Shown here one piece after another: positions 43,128 to 51,364 of a stretch of 64,000 nt of DNA. The position numbers were made by a program, and so were the translations under genes. This DNA comes from Kineosporia rhizophila (GTDB taxonomy: Bacteria; Actinomycetota; Actinomycetes; Actinomycetales; Kineosporiaceae). Where the stretch lies: assembly GCF_021277265.1 (NCBI RefSeq), contig NZ_JAJSOH010000001.1:248001-312000 (forward strand), written 5' to 3'. The stretch's first letter is position 1, and each line of letters opens with the position of its first letter. The notes beneath the pieces were generated by a model. That model did no database searches. It was given only the letters and a program-made list of their open reading frames with translations, and was not told the origin of the DNA.

Positions 43128-43718
43128 ATGGACCCGGACCTGGCCCACATGACCTCAGCCCTCTCTCGGGCGTTGGAGGACAGCGGCCTGCGGCAGGCCG
43201 ACTTCGCCGCAGCCCTGGGCACCTCAGCATCCCGGTTCTCCACGTACCGCAGCGGGAAGACCATCCCGTCCGCCGTCTTCTACCTTCGGGCCCTGCGCAT
43301 CGGCGCCGCCCTCGGACAAGCCGAAGAGAACGGCTGGATGACTCCACCGATGACCGCTGCAGCCATCGCCGGGGCCCTGGCCGAACCGGACGAGATCTGG
43401 GCCTTCAAGCTGGCTCTTCAGGCCCGCGACCACCTGCATGAACTTCTTGCCGTCCGACCCGATCTGGCCGGCTCCTGGGAGGCCGTTCCCTCAGAGACCG
43501 GCCGTCCCGAATGGGACACGTTCCTGGCTGCCTTGGCCGAGCACGAGTTCGACGATGCGGGACTGCCTGCTCCGGCCTGGACCCAGCACCCTGCTCTCGT
43601 CACCGACTGGGTTCTGGACAGTCCGCTGCTCGACGAGGTGGAGATCCGCCACCAGACACCTGATTGGCTGGCTCGCCGTCACATCTACGTCTCACCACGA
43701 GATCTGACCACCGTATGA
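43128..43718 (+). CDS. XRE-type HTH protein, likely antitoxin of a broken toxin locus
   Basis: A 196-residue protein. The N-terminal helix-turn-helix (about 10-55) reads ALSRALEDSGLRQADFAAALGTSASRFSTYRSGKTIPSAVFYLRALRIGAAL. The remaining 140 residues are a helical domain (WAFKLALQARDHLHELLA, WDTFLAALAEHEFDDAGLPAPAWT) ending LLDEVEIRHQTPDWLARRHIYVSPRDLTTV, a form seen in actinobacterial HTH proteins encoded directly before DUF6036/AbiEii-like nucleotidyltransferases. Its stop overlaps the start of the following pseudogene (ATGA). The palindrome upstream suggests autoregulation. Confidence 0.8.
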   Translation: MDPDLAHMTSALSRALEDSGLRQADFAAALGTSASRFSTYRSGKTIPSAVFYLRALRIGAALGQAEENGWMTPPMTAAAIAGALAEPDEIWAFKLALQARDHLHELLAVRPDLAGSWEAVPSETGRPEWDTFLAALAEHEFDDAGLPAPAWTQHPALVTDWVLDSPLLDEVEIRHQTPDWLARRHIYVSPRDLTTV

Positions 43719-44143
43719 ATCCCGAGTTGGGCAGGAAACAGATCCAGCGCCTCCTGGATCTGCTGGACGCCCGGTTGCCAAGACCGAGAACCTGTCCCGG
43801 ACATGGCTCAATCAGGCTGCTCGTCCCTGGATCCCCACTCCCGTGGTGCCCCCTCGGCCTCGGTCCTCGGGTCTGCAGGTGCTGTTCGCCCCGCCTGAGC
43901 ATCTCCTGGCCATGAAGCTGGTCGCTATGAGGCGTCAGGATCTCAGGGACATAGTCACCCTCGTCGCCGAACTCGGGATGCTGAGCCGAAGCGGCTGACT
44001 ACGCGGACCTCCTGCAACGGGTGTACGGGGACGAGGACGTCCTTCAGCAGCTTCTGGGCGTTCCCTATGACCAGGTCCGAACGGAGGCTCTGGCCAGGGG
44101 CGGAGCAGCAGTTCGGGCTGTGGCAAAGGTTCGGCCCGAATGA
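43715..44143 (+). pseudogene. degraded AbiEii/DUF6036-like nucleotidyltransferase (toxin remnant)
   Basis: Three pieces in different frames read as one protein. Piece one starts at ATG 43715 (MNPELGRKQIQRLLDLLDARL). Piece two, from about 43777 to TGA 43996, holds LQVLFAPPEHLLAMKLVAMRRQDLRDIVTLVAELGML, the typical MKLxAxRxxDxxDI helix region of this nucleotidyltransferase group. Piece three, from about 43997 to TGA 44141, returns to the first frame with DYADLLQRVYGDEDVLQQLLGVPYDQV. The active-site part with the GG/GS and DxD motifs, expected between pieces one and two, is missing. So there is a deletion plus two frameshifts. The start overlaps the HTH gene by ATGA, as in an intact toxin-antitoxin operon. 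Confidence 0.75.
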
Positions 44144-44364
44144 GCAAGCATCCCGCCGGCAGGCTGGTGCGGACCTCACCGCGCAGGCGTGTGCTCTTCG
44201 AAGTCGTCCGGGGACTCCTGGATCGGGATCGGGTCGAGACACAGGCCGGCCCTCACGAAGGAAGTCCGGCGTCGGCCAGGGGCTGTGGCACCTTGCTCGT
44301 GCGCCGCCCCTTCGCCTGAGTTGCGAAGCAGATGCTGACGCAGGTCAGAGGTTGTTCTGGAAGG

Positions 44365-44438
44365 TGGCCAGGGACGGGGTCGAACCGTCGACCTTCCGAT
44401 TTTCAGTCGGACGCTCGTACCAACTGAGCTACCTGGCC
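44365..44438 (-). tRNA. tRNA-Phe(GAA), copy 1
   Basis: Complete cloverleaf on the minus strand: acceptor GGCCAGG paired with CCTGGCC, D stem GCTC/GAGC, anticodon stem TCCGA/TCGGA with loop CTGAAAA (anticodon GAA), T loop TTCGACC. CCA is not fully encoded (ACCT follows). Last gene of the tRNA array. Confidence 0.95.
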
Positions 44439-44469
44439 GGGACCTGAGCCCTACGTTCCGGCTCAGGTG

Positions 44470-44546
44470 TGGCGACCCTGACGGGACTTGAACCCGCGAC
44501 CTCCGCCTTGACAGGGCGGCGCGCTAACCAACTGCGCTACAGGGCC
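44470..44546 (-). tRNA. tRNA-Asp(GTC), copy 1
   Basis: Minus-strand cloverleaf: acceptor GGCCCTG with CAGGGTC, anticodon loop CTGTCAA (GTC), T arm CGGGTTCAAGTCCCG. The genomic sequence includes the 3' CCA, unlike the second copy. It is 31 bases upstream of tRNA-Phe copy 1. Confidence 0.95.
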
Positions 44547-44634
44547 TCGTGCGTGCTGAGACAATCTACCGCACAGTGTGGGCCGCCCCGTTCACCGCCC
44601 GGTCGGAGCCGGCCGACGAACCCGGCCGGGACGC

Positions 44635-44669
44635 AGAAAAGCCCCCGGCCACAGGCTGGGGGCTTTTCT
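44635..44669 (-). terminator. terminator between the two Asp-Phe tRNA units
   Basis: AGAAAAGCCCCC at 44635-44646 pairs perfectly with 44658-44669 across an 11-base loop. The stem includes A and T runs, so it can act on both strands. It lies 6 bases after tRNA-Phe copy 2 and separates it from Asp copy 1, which then needs its own promoter or readthrough; TAGATT (minus strand, near 44560) is a possible -10. Confidence 0.75.
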
Positions 44670-44675
44670 GGAAGG

Positions 44676-44749
44676 TGGCCAGGGACGGGGTCGAACCGTC
44701 GACCTTCCGATTTTCAGTCGGACGCTCGTACCAACTGAGCTACCTGGCC
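44676..44749 (-). tRNA. tRNA-Phe(GAA), copy 2
   Basis: Identical in the mature part to copy 1, including the CTGAAAA anticodon loop. The 3' flank (GGTGGCC preceded by TTCTGGAA on the plus strand) is also shared with copy 1, which points to a segmental duplication. Confidence 0.95.
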
Positions 44750-44784
44750 GAGTCCTGAGCCTCAACGAACTGACTCAAGCGCTG

Positions 44785-44858
44785 CGACCCTGACGGGACT
44801 TGAACCCGCGACCTCCGCCTTGACAGGGCGGCGCGCTAACCAACTGCGCTACAGGGCC
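44785..44858 (-). tRNA. tRNA-Asp(GTC), copy 2
   Basis: Mature part matches copy 1 with anticodon GTC. The encoded 3' end continues with CAG instead of CCA, so the duplicate differs at the tail. It lies between tRNA-Glu and tRNA-Phe copy 2. Confidence 0.95.
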
Positions 44859-44889
44859 TTGCATTTTCACTTTTGTGGTGCGAGCACCG

Positions 44890-44962
44890 TACCCCCAACG
44901 GGATTCGAACCCGTGCTACCGCCTTGAAAGGGCAGCGTCCTAGGCCACTAGACGATGGGGGC
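44890..44962 (-). tRNA. tRNA-Glu(TTC)
   Basis: Minus-strand cloverleaf: acceptor GCCCCCA with TGGGGGT, D arm CGTCTAGTGGCCTAGGACG, anticodon loop CTTTCAA (TTC), T arm ACGGGTTCGAATCCCGT. No encoded CCA. First gene of the Glu-Asp-Phe transcript. Confidence 0.95.
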
Positions 44963-45007
44963 CTAGACACACGTTGGAGGTTTTGGTCTCCGTTGGTGAC
45001 ATGAAGA

Positions 45008-45036
45008 AGCATAGGGGGTCCGGGGCTTATCTCCAA
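45008..45036 (-). promoter_or_regulatory. candidate promoter of the tRNA-Glu-Asp-Phe unit
   Basis: On the minus strand TTGGAG (45031-45036) and TATGCT (45008-45013) are 17 bases apart, about 45 bases upstream of tRNA-Glu. The rest of 44963-45261 shows no supported gene. Confidence 0.5.
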
Positions 45037-45261
45037 AGCGACTTCCCGACCGGCGGCCAGGAAGACCCCGATCCTGCCCCTGACCTGCGAAGACACTGGT
45101 TGGCACCCAAGGTGGGCCGGGAGCCTCGAGGCGGGCCGACGTCCATAAAGAGGGTTTTTGGCTGCCCGGAAGAGACGGGCACCACACCGGACTCAGGCGA
45201 GGCGAGTGACTCTCTGCGGTGGTCGCCGTGGCGGTGGCCGACGGCGACACCACTCCTTCGT

Positions 45262-45462
45262 TCAGGACAGCCGGCGCACCTGGTCGGGGCCGAGCATCAC
45301 ATGGGGCGGGCGCAGCCCGTCCTGACCGCCGAACTCGACCTCGTAGGCCACTCTCGGATCGGTGAACACCGCCAGGACCGTACCGAGCGCACCTGGGAGC
45401 AGGCCGTGCTCGGGCAGGGTCACGGACAGGGAGACGAGGTCAAAGTTGTGCAGCACCAGCAC
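45262..45462 (-). CDS. DUF4926 domain protein
   Basis: A 66-residue protein from a GTG start. The sequence FDLVSLSVTLPEHGLLPGALGTVLAVFTDPRVAYEVEFGGQDG follows the DUF4926 pattern (V.L..DLPE.GL..G..GTVV....AYEVEF), a small beta-barrel-like fold of unknown role. DUF4926 genes often lie next to DUF6883/nuclease-type toxins, but no such partner is seen here, so it may be a solitary remnant. Confidence 0.7.
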   Translation of the reverse strand: MLVLHNFDLVSLSVTLPEHGLLPGALGTVLAVFTDPRVAYEVEFGGQDGLRPPHVMLGPDQVRRLS

Positions 45463-45889
45463 ACCTCACACGGTTGGTCGACGCTGACCGCCCGAACGCG
45501 CCCGGGCCGCACCGGCACCACCACCGGCACCCGCCGGCCCGGAAGTCGTTCATGGAAATCCCTGCTGTCGAACTTCTCAGCAATTACCCACGGCCACCAT
45601 TGTCGGAGACTTCGGAAAGCTTTTCGGCCGGGTCCGGGGCCTCCTTGACAACGGTGGTCGAGGGCTAGCTTGCACGCAACCGCCGCAAAAGACGAACGAC
45701 CAGGTCAGACCGGCTTTTAGCCGGATCCCCGGCCAGGTCCACAAGCACTCTGGGCAGCATCCATGTAGAGCCGACCGACAAAGGGACCTTTGGCGCCGTA
45801 GACCCCTTCTTTGGGCCGCTGCCCCTTTCTCCTGAGCGGACCAGACTCAAGGCATCAGCCGGAAAAGGAATTCCCCAGGAGGAATGATC
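45463..45889. other. intergenic region upstream of the DoxX-like gene
   Basis: No supported gene. It carries the DevR/OsdR-like box at 45783-45797 and a second similar CTTTGGGCC stretch about 20 bases downstream (near 45808-45816), then AGGAGG before ATG 45890. Confidence 0.5.
45783..45797 (+). promoter_or_regulatory. candidate DevR/OsdR box
   Basis: GGGACCTTTGGCGCC resembles the hypoxia-response boxes of actinobacteria (GGGACnnnnGGCCC-type dyads bound by DosR/DevR or OsdR). It is about 93 bases upstream of the DoxX-like start, and a near-identical site stands before the flavodoxin gene at 52090. Confidence 0.45.
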
Positions 45890-46480
45890 ATGTCGATCGA
45901 ACCTGCCACCCCGGTCAGCCAGGGCTCGCCGTCGGCGAACAGCCACCCCGATTCCGCCGTAACCGACTGGGCCATACGGCTCTTCGCCGTACTGCGCCTG
46001 TCGGTCGGGTTCGTCTTCCTCTGGGCGGCCCTGGACAAGACCTTCGGCCTGGGCTATTCGTCCAGCGGCGAAAAGGCCTGGGTGAACGGCAATTCCCCGA
46101 CCAAGGGGTTCCTGAGCTTCGTCGACCAGGGCCCCTTCGCCTCGGTCTTCAACGACCTGGCGGGCCTCGCGGTCGTCGACATCCTCTTCATGGTGGGCAT
46201 GTTCGCGGTCGGAGTGGCCCTGATCGCCGGGGTGGCGATGAACGTGGCCGCCGTGAGCGGCGCCCTGATCATGGTGCTGATGTGGGCGGCCGAGTGGCCG
46301 ATGGCCCAGAGCACGAACGCCGGCGAGCCCACCGGTAGCACCAACCCGTTCATGGACTACCACATCGTCTACGCCCTGGTCCTTTTCGCCCTGGTTGCGG
46401 TGCACGCGGGCCGGGTCTGGGGCCTGGGCCGCACCTGGGAACAGCTGCCGGTGGTCAAGAACCGGAAGTGGATGCACTGA
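45890..46480 (+). CDS. DoxX/DoxD-like membrane protein
   Basis: A 196-residue membrane protein with four helices: LFAVLRLSVGFVFLWAALDKTFGLG, VVDILFMVGMFAVGVALIAGV, NVAAVSGALIMVLMWAAEWP and HIVYALVLFALVAVHAGRVWGLG. The RLSVGFVFLWAALDKTFGLGY opening and the conserved NPFMDYH before the last helix are typical of DoxX-like proteins, related to thiosulfate:quinone oxidoreductase subunits and often found in redox-stress operons. ATG 45890 is chosen because AGGAGG (45877-45882) is 7 bases before it; ATG 45884 is too close. Confidence 0.8.
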   Translation: MSIEPATPVSQGSPSANSHPDSAVTDWAIRLFAVLRLSVGFVFLWAALDKTFGLGYSSSGEKAWVNGNSPTKGFLSFVDQGPFASVFNDLAGLAVVDILFMVGMFAVGVALIAGVAMNVAAVSGALIMVLMWAAEWPMAQSTNAGEPTGSTNPFMDYHIVYALVLFALVAVHAGRVWGLGRTWEQLPVVKNRKWMH

Positions 46481-46565
46481 GCAGGACCTTCGACCCTGCC
46501 GAGCGGCCCGCCCCGGACGCAGACTCGCTAGATCCGCACCTGGACCGCACCGGAAGGTCGAATTC

Positions 46566-47000
46566 GTGACCAGCACCGATCAGCAGACCACAGGCGAGGC
46601 GCCCCCCGAGGTCGGCGTGCGTGTCCTGGACCGGGCCGAGTGCCTGCGCCTGCTGGCCACCGCGCAGATCGGCCAGCTGGTCTTCACCTACCAGGCCATG
46701 CCCGACGTCCTGCCGGTCAACGTCGCGCTGGCCGACGACGCCCTGCTCATCCCCTTCGCCGACGGCTCGATGATCGAGCGCGCCGCCCGCAACACCGTGG
46801 TCGCGTTCCACGTGGACAAGATCGACGAGCAGACCCACCTGGGCTGGAGCGTCACCGTGGTGGGCCGCTCGTTCGAGCTGCGCGAGGGGGACTCGCCGGT
46901 GGTCCGGCCGCGCTCCTGGACACCCGGGCGCCACGACCGCACCCTGGCGGTCGCACTGGAACGGGTGACCGGGAGATATCTGGAACCCGGCGTGAAATGA
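46566..47000 (+). CDS. pyridoxamine 5'-phosphate oxidase-like FMN-binding protein
   Basis: A 144-residue flavin-binding split-barrel protein. Family marks are VLDRAECLRLLATAQIGQLVFTYQAMPDVLPVNVALADDALLIPFADGSMIERAARNTVVAFHVDKIDEQTHLGWSVTVVGRSFEL. It is shorter than true PdxH and lacks its pyridoxal residues, so a role in redox or F420/FMN chemistry is more likely. GTG 46566 follows GGAAGG at 8 bases. Proteins of this type are common in DevR (dormancy) regulons of actinobacteria; it lies between the DoxX-like gene and the DevS-like kinase. Confidence 0.85.
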   Translation: MTSTDQQTTGEAPPEVGVRVLDRAECLRLLATAQIGQLVFTYQAMPDVLPVNVALADDALLIPFADGSMIERAARNTVVAFHVDKIDEQTHLGWSVTVVGRSFELREGDSPVVRPRSWTPGRHDRTLAVALERVTGRYLEPGVK

Positions 47001-47045
47001 TTCAGCCGGGCAGATCCGACGGCCGGTGACGAGGTTCCAGCAGCG

Positions 47046-48797
47046 GTGAACGACCACCACGACAAGTCCGAAGAACGCTACGGGAACAACTGGGCGGCCA
47101 AGGAGGCGCACCGTTACTGGAGTGCCGGCCAGCCACCGCCGCTGCCCAAGCTCGGGCTCGAACGGCTGCTGCAGGAGCTGATCGGGCGCTCGCAGGAGAT
47201 CATCGACACCGAGCAGCAGCTACACCGGCTGCTCGACGCGGTGGTGGCGGTGGCCAGCGACCTGAGCCTGCCCGACACCCTGCGGCGGATCACCGAACTG
47301 GCCGCCGACCTGGCCGAGGCCAAGTACGCGGCGCTGGGCCTGCTCGATCCGGAGGGCCGTGAGCTCTCCGACTTCATCACCGTGGGCATTCCGGGCCACG
47401 AGCGCATGAAGATCGGCGAACCTCCGCGCGGCAAGGGCATCCTCGGGGTGCTGATCGACCTGCCGGTGCCGTTGCGGCTGGACCGGCTGGCCGACCACCC
47501 GGCCTCGGCCGGTTTCCCCAAGCACCACCCGCCGATGGGCAGTTTCCTGGGGGTGCCGCTGCGGGTGCGCGGTGAAGTCTTCGGCAACCTCTACCTGACC
47601 GAGAAGCGTGGCGGCGGCACCTTCACCGAGCGGGACGAGCAGCTGATCATCGCGCTGGCCGCGGCGGCCGGCATCGCGATCGAGAACTCCCGCCTGTTCG
47701 ACGTCACCCGCCGGCGGGAGGCCTGGCTCACGGCCGCCGGCGACGTGACCAAGTCGCTGCTGGCCGGTGCCGAGATCGAGGAGACGATGCGGCTGGTCGT
47801 CGAACGCGCGTCCACGGTGGCCGGCGGCGGGGCGAGTTTCCTGCTGCTGAACGACGCCGACGGTGGGCTGAGCGTGCGGGCCGCCCACGGCGAGAACACC
47901 GCCGCCACCCTGGGTACCTCGTACCACCCCGAAGATCCGCGGCTTACCGAGCGCCGGGCCTTCCTGGCCAACGGTTTCGTCACCGGCCCGGGCATCTCCA
48001 ACCAGTACAGCGGCCCGGCGGTGCTGGTGCCGCTGGTGGTGGGGGAACACGTGATCGGGGTGCTGGCGATCGCCCGGGCGCTGCACCAGGAGCCGTACTC
48101 CGAGGCCGACATGAAGATGGTCGAGTCGTTCGCCGGCCACGCCGCCCTGGCCGTGCAGTTCAGCCGCCAGGCGGCCGACCGGCAGCGGCTGGCGGTGCTG
48201 GAGGATCGGGACCGGATCGCCCGCGACCTGCACGACCTGGTGATCCAGCGGATCTTCGCGGTCGGCCTGGGCCTGCAGAGCATCGGGATGAGCATCGCCA
48301 ACCCGGCCACCGCGAGCAAGATGTCCGGGCTGATCGACGACCTGGACACCACCATCCACGCCATCCGGACCTCGATCTTCAGCCTGCAGCAGCAGGAGGA
48401 GGAGTCGACCAGCCTGCGCTCGGAGGCGCTGGGCGTGGTCAGCGAGGCCACCGGGGCCCTGGGGTTCGAGCCGGTGCTCACCTTCCGCGGCCCGGTGGAC
48501 ACGCTGGTGCCGGTGGAGGTGCACGGCGACCTGCTGGCCGTGCTGCGCGAGGCACTGTCGAACGCCGCCCGTCACGCCCGGGCCACCCACGTGGAGGTGC
48601 GGCTGGGGGTGGAGTCGGGGCAGGTCACGCTGGAGATCGAGGACGACGGTCAGGGCGTGGCGGCCGACGCCCGGCAGGGTACGGGCACCACGACCATGAG
48701 GACGCGGGCGGAACGTCACGGCGGTTCCTGCGCCTACGCGGCCCGGGACGACGGTTCTTCCGGCACGGTGGTGATCTGGCAGGTCCCGGTCGGCTGA
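47046..48797 (+). CDS. DevS/DosS-like GAF histidine kinase
   Basis: A 583-residue soluble sensor kinase. GAF-A (about 60-220) follows M. tuberculosis DevS closely: KGILGVLIDLPVPLRLDRLADHPASAGFPKHHPPMGSFLGVPLRVRGEVFGNLYLTEKRGG, where His160-His161 correspond to the region of the heme-ligating His149 of DevS. GAF-B covers about 235-380. The kinase core has His396 in EDRDRIARDLHDLVIQRIFAVGLGLQ and an ATPase domain with LREALSNAARHARA and EDDGQGV. It probably senses oxygen, NO or redox state through heme. No devR-like regulator is adjacent. GTG start; third gene of the apparent hypoxia module, ending at a strong terminator. Confidence 0.92.
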   Translation: MNDHHDKSEERYGNNWAAKEAHRYWSAGQPPPLPKLGLERLLQELIGRSQEIIDTEQQLHRLLDAVVAVASDLSLPDTLRRITELAADLAEAKYAALGLLDPEGRELSDFITVGIPGHERMKIGEPPRGKGILGVLIDLPVPLRLDRLADHPASAGFPKHHPPMGSFLGVPLRVRGEVFGNLYLTEKRGGGTFTERDEQLIIALAAAAGIAIENSRLFDVTRRREAWLTAAGDVTKSLLAGAEIEETMRLVVERASTVAGGGASFLLLNDADGGLSVRAAHGENTAATLGTSYHPEDPRLTERRAFLANGFVTGPGISNQYSGPAVLVPLVVGEHVIGVLAIARALHQEPYSEADMKMVESFAGHAALAVQFSRQAADRQRLAVLEDRDRIARDLHDLVIQRIFAVGLGLQSIGMSIANPATASKMSGLIDDLDTTIHAIRTSIFSLQQQEEESTSLRSEALGVVSEATGALGFEPVLTFRGPVDTLVPVEVHGDLLAVLREALSNAARHARATHVEVRLGVESGQVTLEIEDDGQGVAADARQGTGTTTMRTRAERHGGSCAYAARDDGSSGTVVIWQVPVG

Positions 48798-48806
48798 AAC
48801 CACGAG

Positions 48807-48836
48807 GGCGGGGAGGGCCATCGCCCTCCCCGCCCC
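48807..48836. terminator. terminator between the kinase and the convergent secreted protein
   Basis: Perfect 13-base stem GGGCGGGGAGGGC (48807-48819) with its complement at 48824-48836 and a 4-base loop, placed between converging genes. Confidence 0.8.
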
Positions 48837-48849
48837 CGTTCCACCCGGT

Positions 48850-51159
48850 TCAGCGGTGGATGAGCTCGATAACCCCTTCGACAATGGACGATCCGTCCCC
48901 GGCAACCAGCGTTCCGTCACCATCGGCGGAACGGCCCGAGAGCGTCCATCGGTAGTAGCCCTCCGGCAACTGGGCGCCCTTCGACGAGAGACCGCTCCAC
49001 CACAGATCCCGCACGCTGCCGTCGGGCGCGGTGCCCTCCAGTTGGGCCACGGTCTTCTTCCCGGCCTGGTCCTGGATCTTCAGCGTGACCGAGCGCATCG
49101 GCTTGCTGATGTCGAACTGCGGCCTCCAGGCGTCGCCGTCGCCGTTGTCGTTCGGGCTGAAACCGAGCGGGGTCACCGTGGAGATCAGCCGGGGCCGGTA
49201 CTTCGGCTGGAACGGCAGCGGTGACAGCTCGGCCCGGGGCATCACGCTCCAGCTCGGCGGCCGCTCGGCCAGCCGGGCGATCTGGTGGTCGTCGATCGAG
49301 AGCAGGGCCGACCGCCCGTCCAGCACCACCGGCGCGTTGTTGCCGGTGGTCAGGTCCATCACCCGGGTGCCGATGAAGCCGGTGTAGCTGTCCGACCAGG
49401 TCAGGGTGCCCTCACTGAGCGAGAGCCGGGCGAGCTCGCGGGCCTGGGTGGGAACCTGCCGCACCTGGCCGGTGTTCAGGTTCTTCCAATGGATCTGGTC
49501 GCCGCAGCTGCTGGACCAGGCCCCCAGCTCACCCCAGACGGTGACCAGCGGGGTGCCGCCGTCACAACCGGCCGCCACCTTCGCCACCTCCTTGTGGGTC
49601 TTCTTCTCGGCGTCGTCGAGCCAGACCGTCGAGCTCCCGTCGGCCTTGGTCTCGACGTAGACGACGTTGGGGCCGAACAGGTCGTCGGCGGTCGACGGAA
49701 CCGGCTGGGTGTACATGTGTTTGCCGTCGGGCCGGAACGCCTTGCCCCCGATCAGCGTGTAGGCCCCCGACTGGTTCGGCTGCCCGAAGGCCTCGGCGTC
49801 GCCGGTCTCCTTCCCCCGGTCGATCAGTTGCCAGCGCCCGTTGTGCCCGGGCACCCCGACCACTCCGCGAGCGCCGGAGAAGGCGATCGCGCCGGAGGTC
49901 TGGGCGATGCTGGTCTCGGCCGAGAACGTGGCCCGCCGGTCGCTGGAGACACGGCGCTGATAGACCGGACGCGAGGCGAGGCTGGAGCGTTCGACGTAGC
50001 GCACCTGGCCTGCGCTCAGCGAGAGCTGCGCGGGCGGAAGGTCGGCCTGCGGCACGGTGGCCACTCGGGTGAACTCGTCGGCGGTGACCCGGTAGACCCC
50101 GGCATCGACGGACGCACGGGGGTCCGGCCCCAGGGTTCCGCTGCTGGCAGTGAGGAAGTGGTTCCCCACCGCGGCGAGACCGGAGGCGTCGTAGGGCAGC
50201 GCCTTGTACTTGGCGGCCGGGCCGTTGACGATCGCCAGGGTGGTCGAGGTCGCGCGGGGGCGGGCCGGATCGTCCGGGTGGTTGATCAGGTAGCCGACTC
50301 CGGCGGCGCCGACGGCCAGGTGGGCCACGTCGGCGTTCGGGTCGAGCTCGGCGTAGTGGGTGACAGCTCCTCCGGCGCGGGGCTTCTGGTGGATCTCGTA
50401 GCCACCGCCCGCGGCCTTGGTGGCCCAGACGATCCAGCCCTCCGACAGGCCCAGCCCGAGGACCTCGTCCGGGCTCTCGGCGATCCGGGTGACGGCCCCG
50501 GTCTTCAGAACGACCAGATCGAGGACGTGGGTGGCCGGCTGCACCCGGTTGTCGAGAGTCGTGCGCAGCACCGAAGTGCGGTCGGCAGCCAGGCCGTACC
50601 CGCCCAGAACACCCGGGACGTGCGGCATCAGGACATCGGCCTGCATCCCCTGGCCGGTGTCGGTGCCGGCCCGGTGGCGCACCAGCGGGTACCGCCACTG
50701 ACTGGGAACGTTGGCGTAGCTCCCGGGCAGGTCGGAGAACCAGCCCTCACCGTTGAACGCGTCGGGCCGGGTGATCTGCCCGGCCTCGACCACGTCCTGG
50801 CCGGTGAGGATGTTGAGCCGGTGCGGCACCTTGGGCTGGCTACCGGCCCGTTGCAGGTTCTCGTACCAGGCCAGCTGCGTGCCGCTGACCGCCAGCAGGG
50901 TGGGCGCGGCGGAATTGCTGGTGCTCGGCCCGACCTGCGGGCGATGCTCCAGCTCCCCGCCCAGGGCACCGGTGAAGACCGGCCGGTTCTGACCGAGCGG
51001 CTGCCCCGTCGGATCGGCCTGCTGCACCGCCACACCGGCTTCGGAGGCGCCGACCAGGTGCAGGTCCGCCGCCACCGGGTGCAGCGAGATCGGCACGGTG
51101 TAGCTCGAGGCGGCCTGGCCCGGGGCGGCGGCCACCCCGGCGACCAGGGCGGTGGCCAT
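48850..51159 (-). CDS. secreted beta-propeller-like protein with FlgD-like Ig end; signal peptide split by a frameshift
   Basis: The frame from ATG 51159 gives 769 residues, mostly short strands with recurrent patterns such as LSEGWIVWATKAAGGGYEIHQ and LSEGTLTWSDSYTGFIGTRVMDL, fitting a propeller. The C terminus (VTPLGFSPNDNGDGDAWRPQFDISKPMRSVTLKIQD, WWSGLSSKGAQLPEGYYRWTLSG) is a FlgD-like Ig domain. The N terminus starts in the middle of a signal peptide (MATALVAGVAAAPGQAASS) without positive charges. The missing part lies one frame away, from ATG 51244 (MAVQINTRRRNTHRLKRLG), and the two join at a run of seven G (plus-strand C 51160-51166). With six G the signal peptide would be whole. Function unknown; cell surface. 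Confidence 0.75.
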   Translation of the reverse strand: MATALVAGVAAAPGQAASSYTVPISLHPVAADLHLVGASEAGVAVQQADPTGQPLGQNRPVFTGALGGELEHRPQVGPSTSNSAAPTLLAVSGTQLAWYENLQRAGSQPKVPHRLNILTGQDVVEAGQITRPDAFNGEGWFSDLPGSYANVPSQWRYPLVRHRAGTDTGQGMQADVLMPHVPGVLGGYGLAADRTSVLRTTLDNRVQPATHVLDLVVLKTGAVTRIAESPDEVLGLGLSEGWIVWATKAAGGGYEIHQKPRAGGAVTHYAELDPNADVAHLAVGAAGVGYLINHPDDPARPRATSTTLAIVNGPAAKYKALPYDASGLAAVGNHFLTASSGTLGPDPRASVDAGVYRVTADEFTRVATVPQADLPPAQLSLSAGQVRYVERSSLASRPVYQRRVSSDRRATFSAETSIAQTSGAIAFSGARGVVGVPGHNGRWQLIDRGKETGDAEAFGQPNQSGAYTLIGGKAFRPDGKHMYTQPVPSTADDLFGPNVVYVETKADGSSTVWLDDAEKKTHKEVAKVAAGCDGGTPLVTVWGELGAWSSSCGDQIHWKNLNTGQVRQVPTQARELARLSLSEGTLTWSDSYTGFIGTRVMDLTTGNNAPVVLDGRSALLSIDDHQIARLAERPPSWSVMPRAELSPLPFQPKYRPRLISTVTPLGFSPNDNGDGDAWRPQFDISKPMRSVTLKIQDQAGKKTVAQLEGTAPDGSVRDLWWSGLSSKGAQLPEGYYRWTLSGRSADGDGTLVAGDGSSIVEGVIELIHR

Positions 51160-51364
51160 CCCCCCCGGCCAGCCCCAGCCGTTTCAGCCCCAGCCGTTTC
51201 AGCCGGTGTGTGTTGCGCCTTCTCGTATTGATCTGAACTGCCATATTGTCCCCCCGACTCGTCGCAGTTGGGGGTGATCATGGCGGGACCCGGACGGTCC
51301 GGCCCGGCAGCCCGAACTCGGGCGAGTCCGGGACCACCCGGCCGGTACCGGATCGGCGCAGGGC

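Noticed and set aside
42894..43148. N-terminal extension of the lipocalin-like protein
   Set aside because: It overlaps the HTH gene start and its operator and is not protein-like; GTG 42893 starts the credible protein.
44067..44793. Short plus-strand frames across the tRNA array (repeated GVEPSTFRFSVGRSYQLSYLA)
   Set aside because: They are translations of antisense tRNA sequence, a common annotation artefact.
47220..48923. 567-residue minus-strand frame opposite the DevS-like kinase
   Set aside because: His/Gly/Arg/Gln-rich shadow of a motif-complete kinase.
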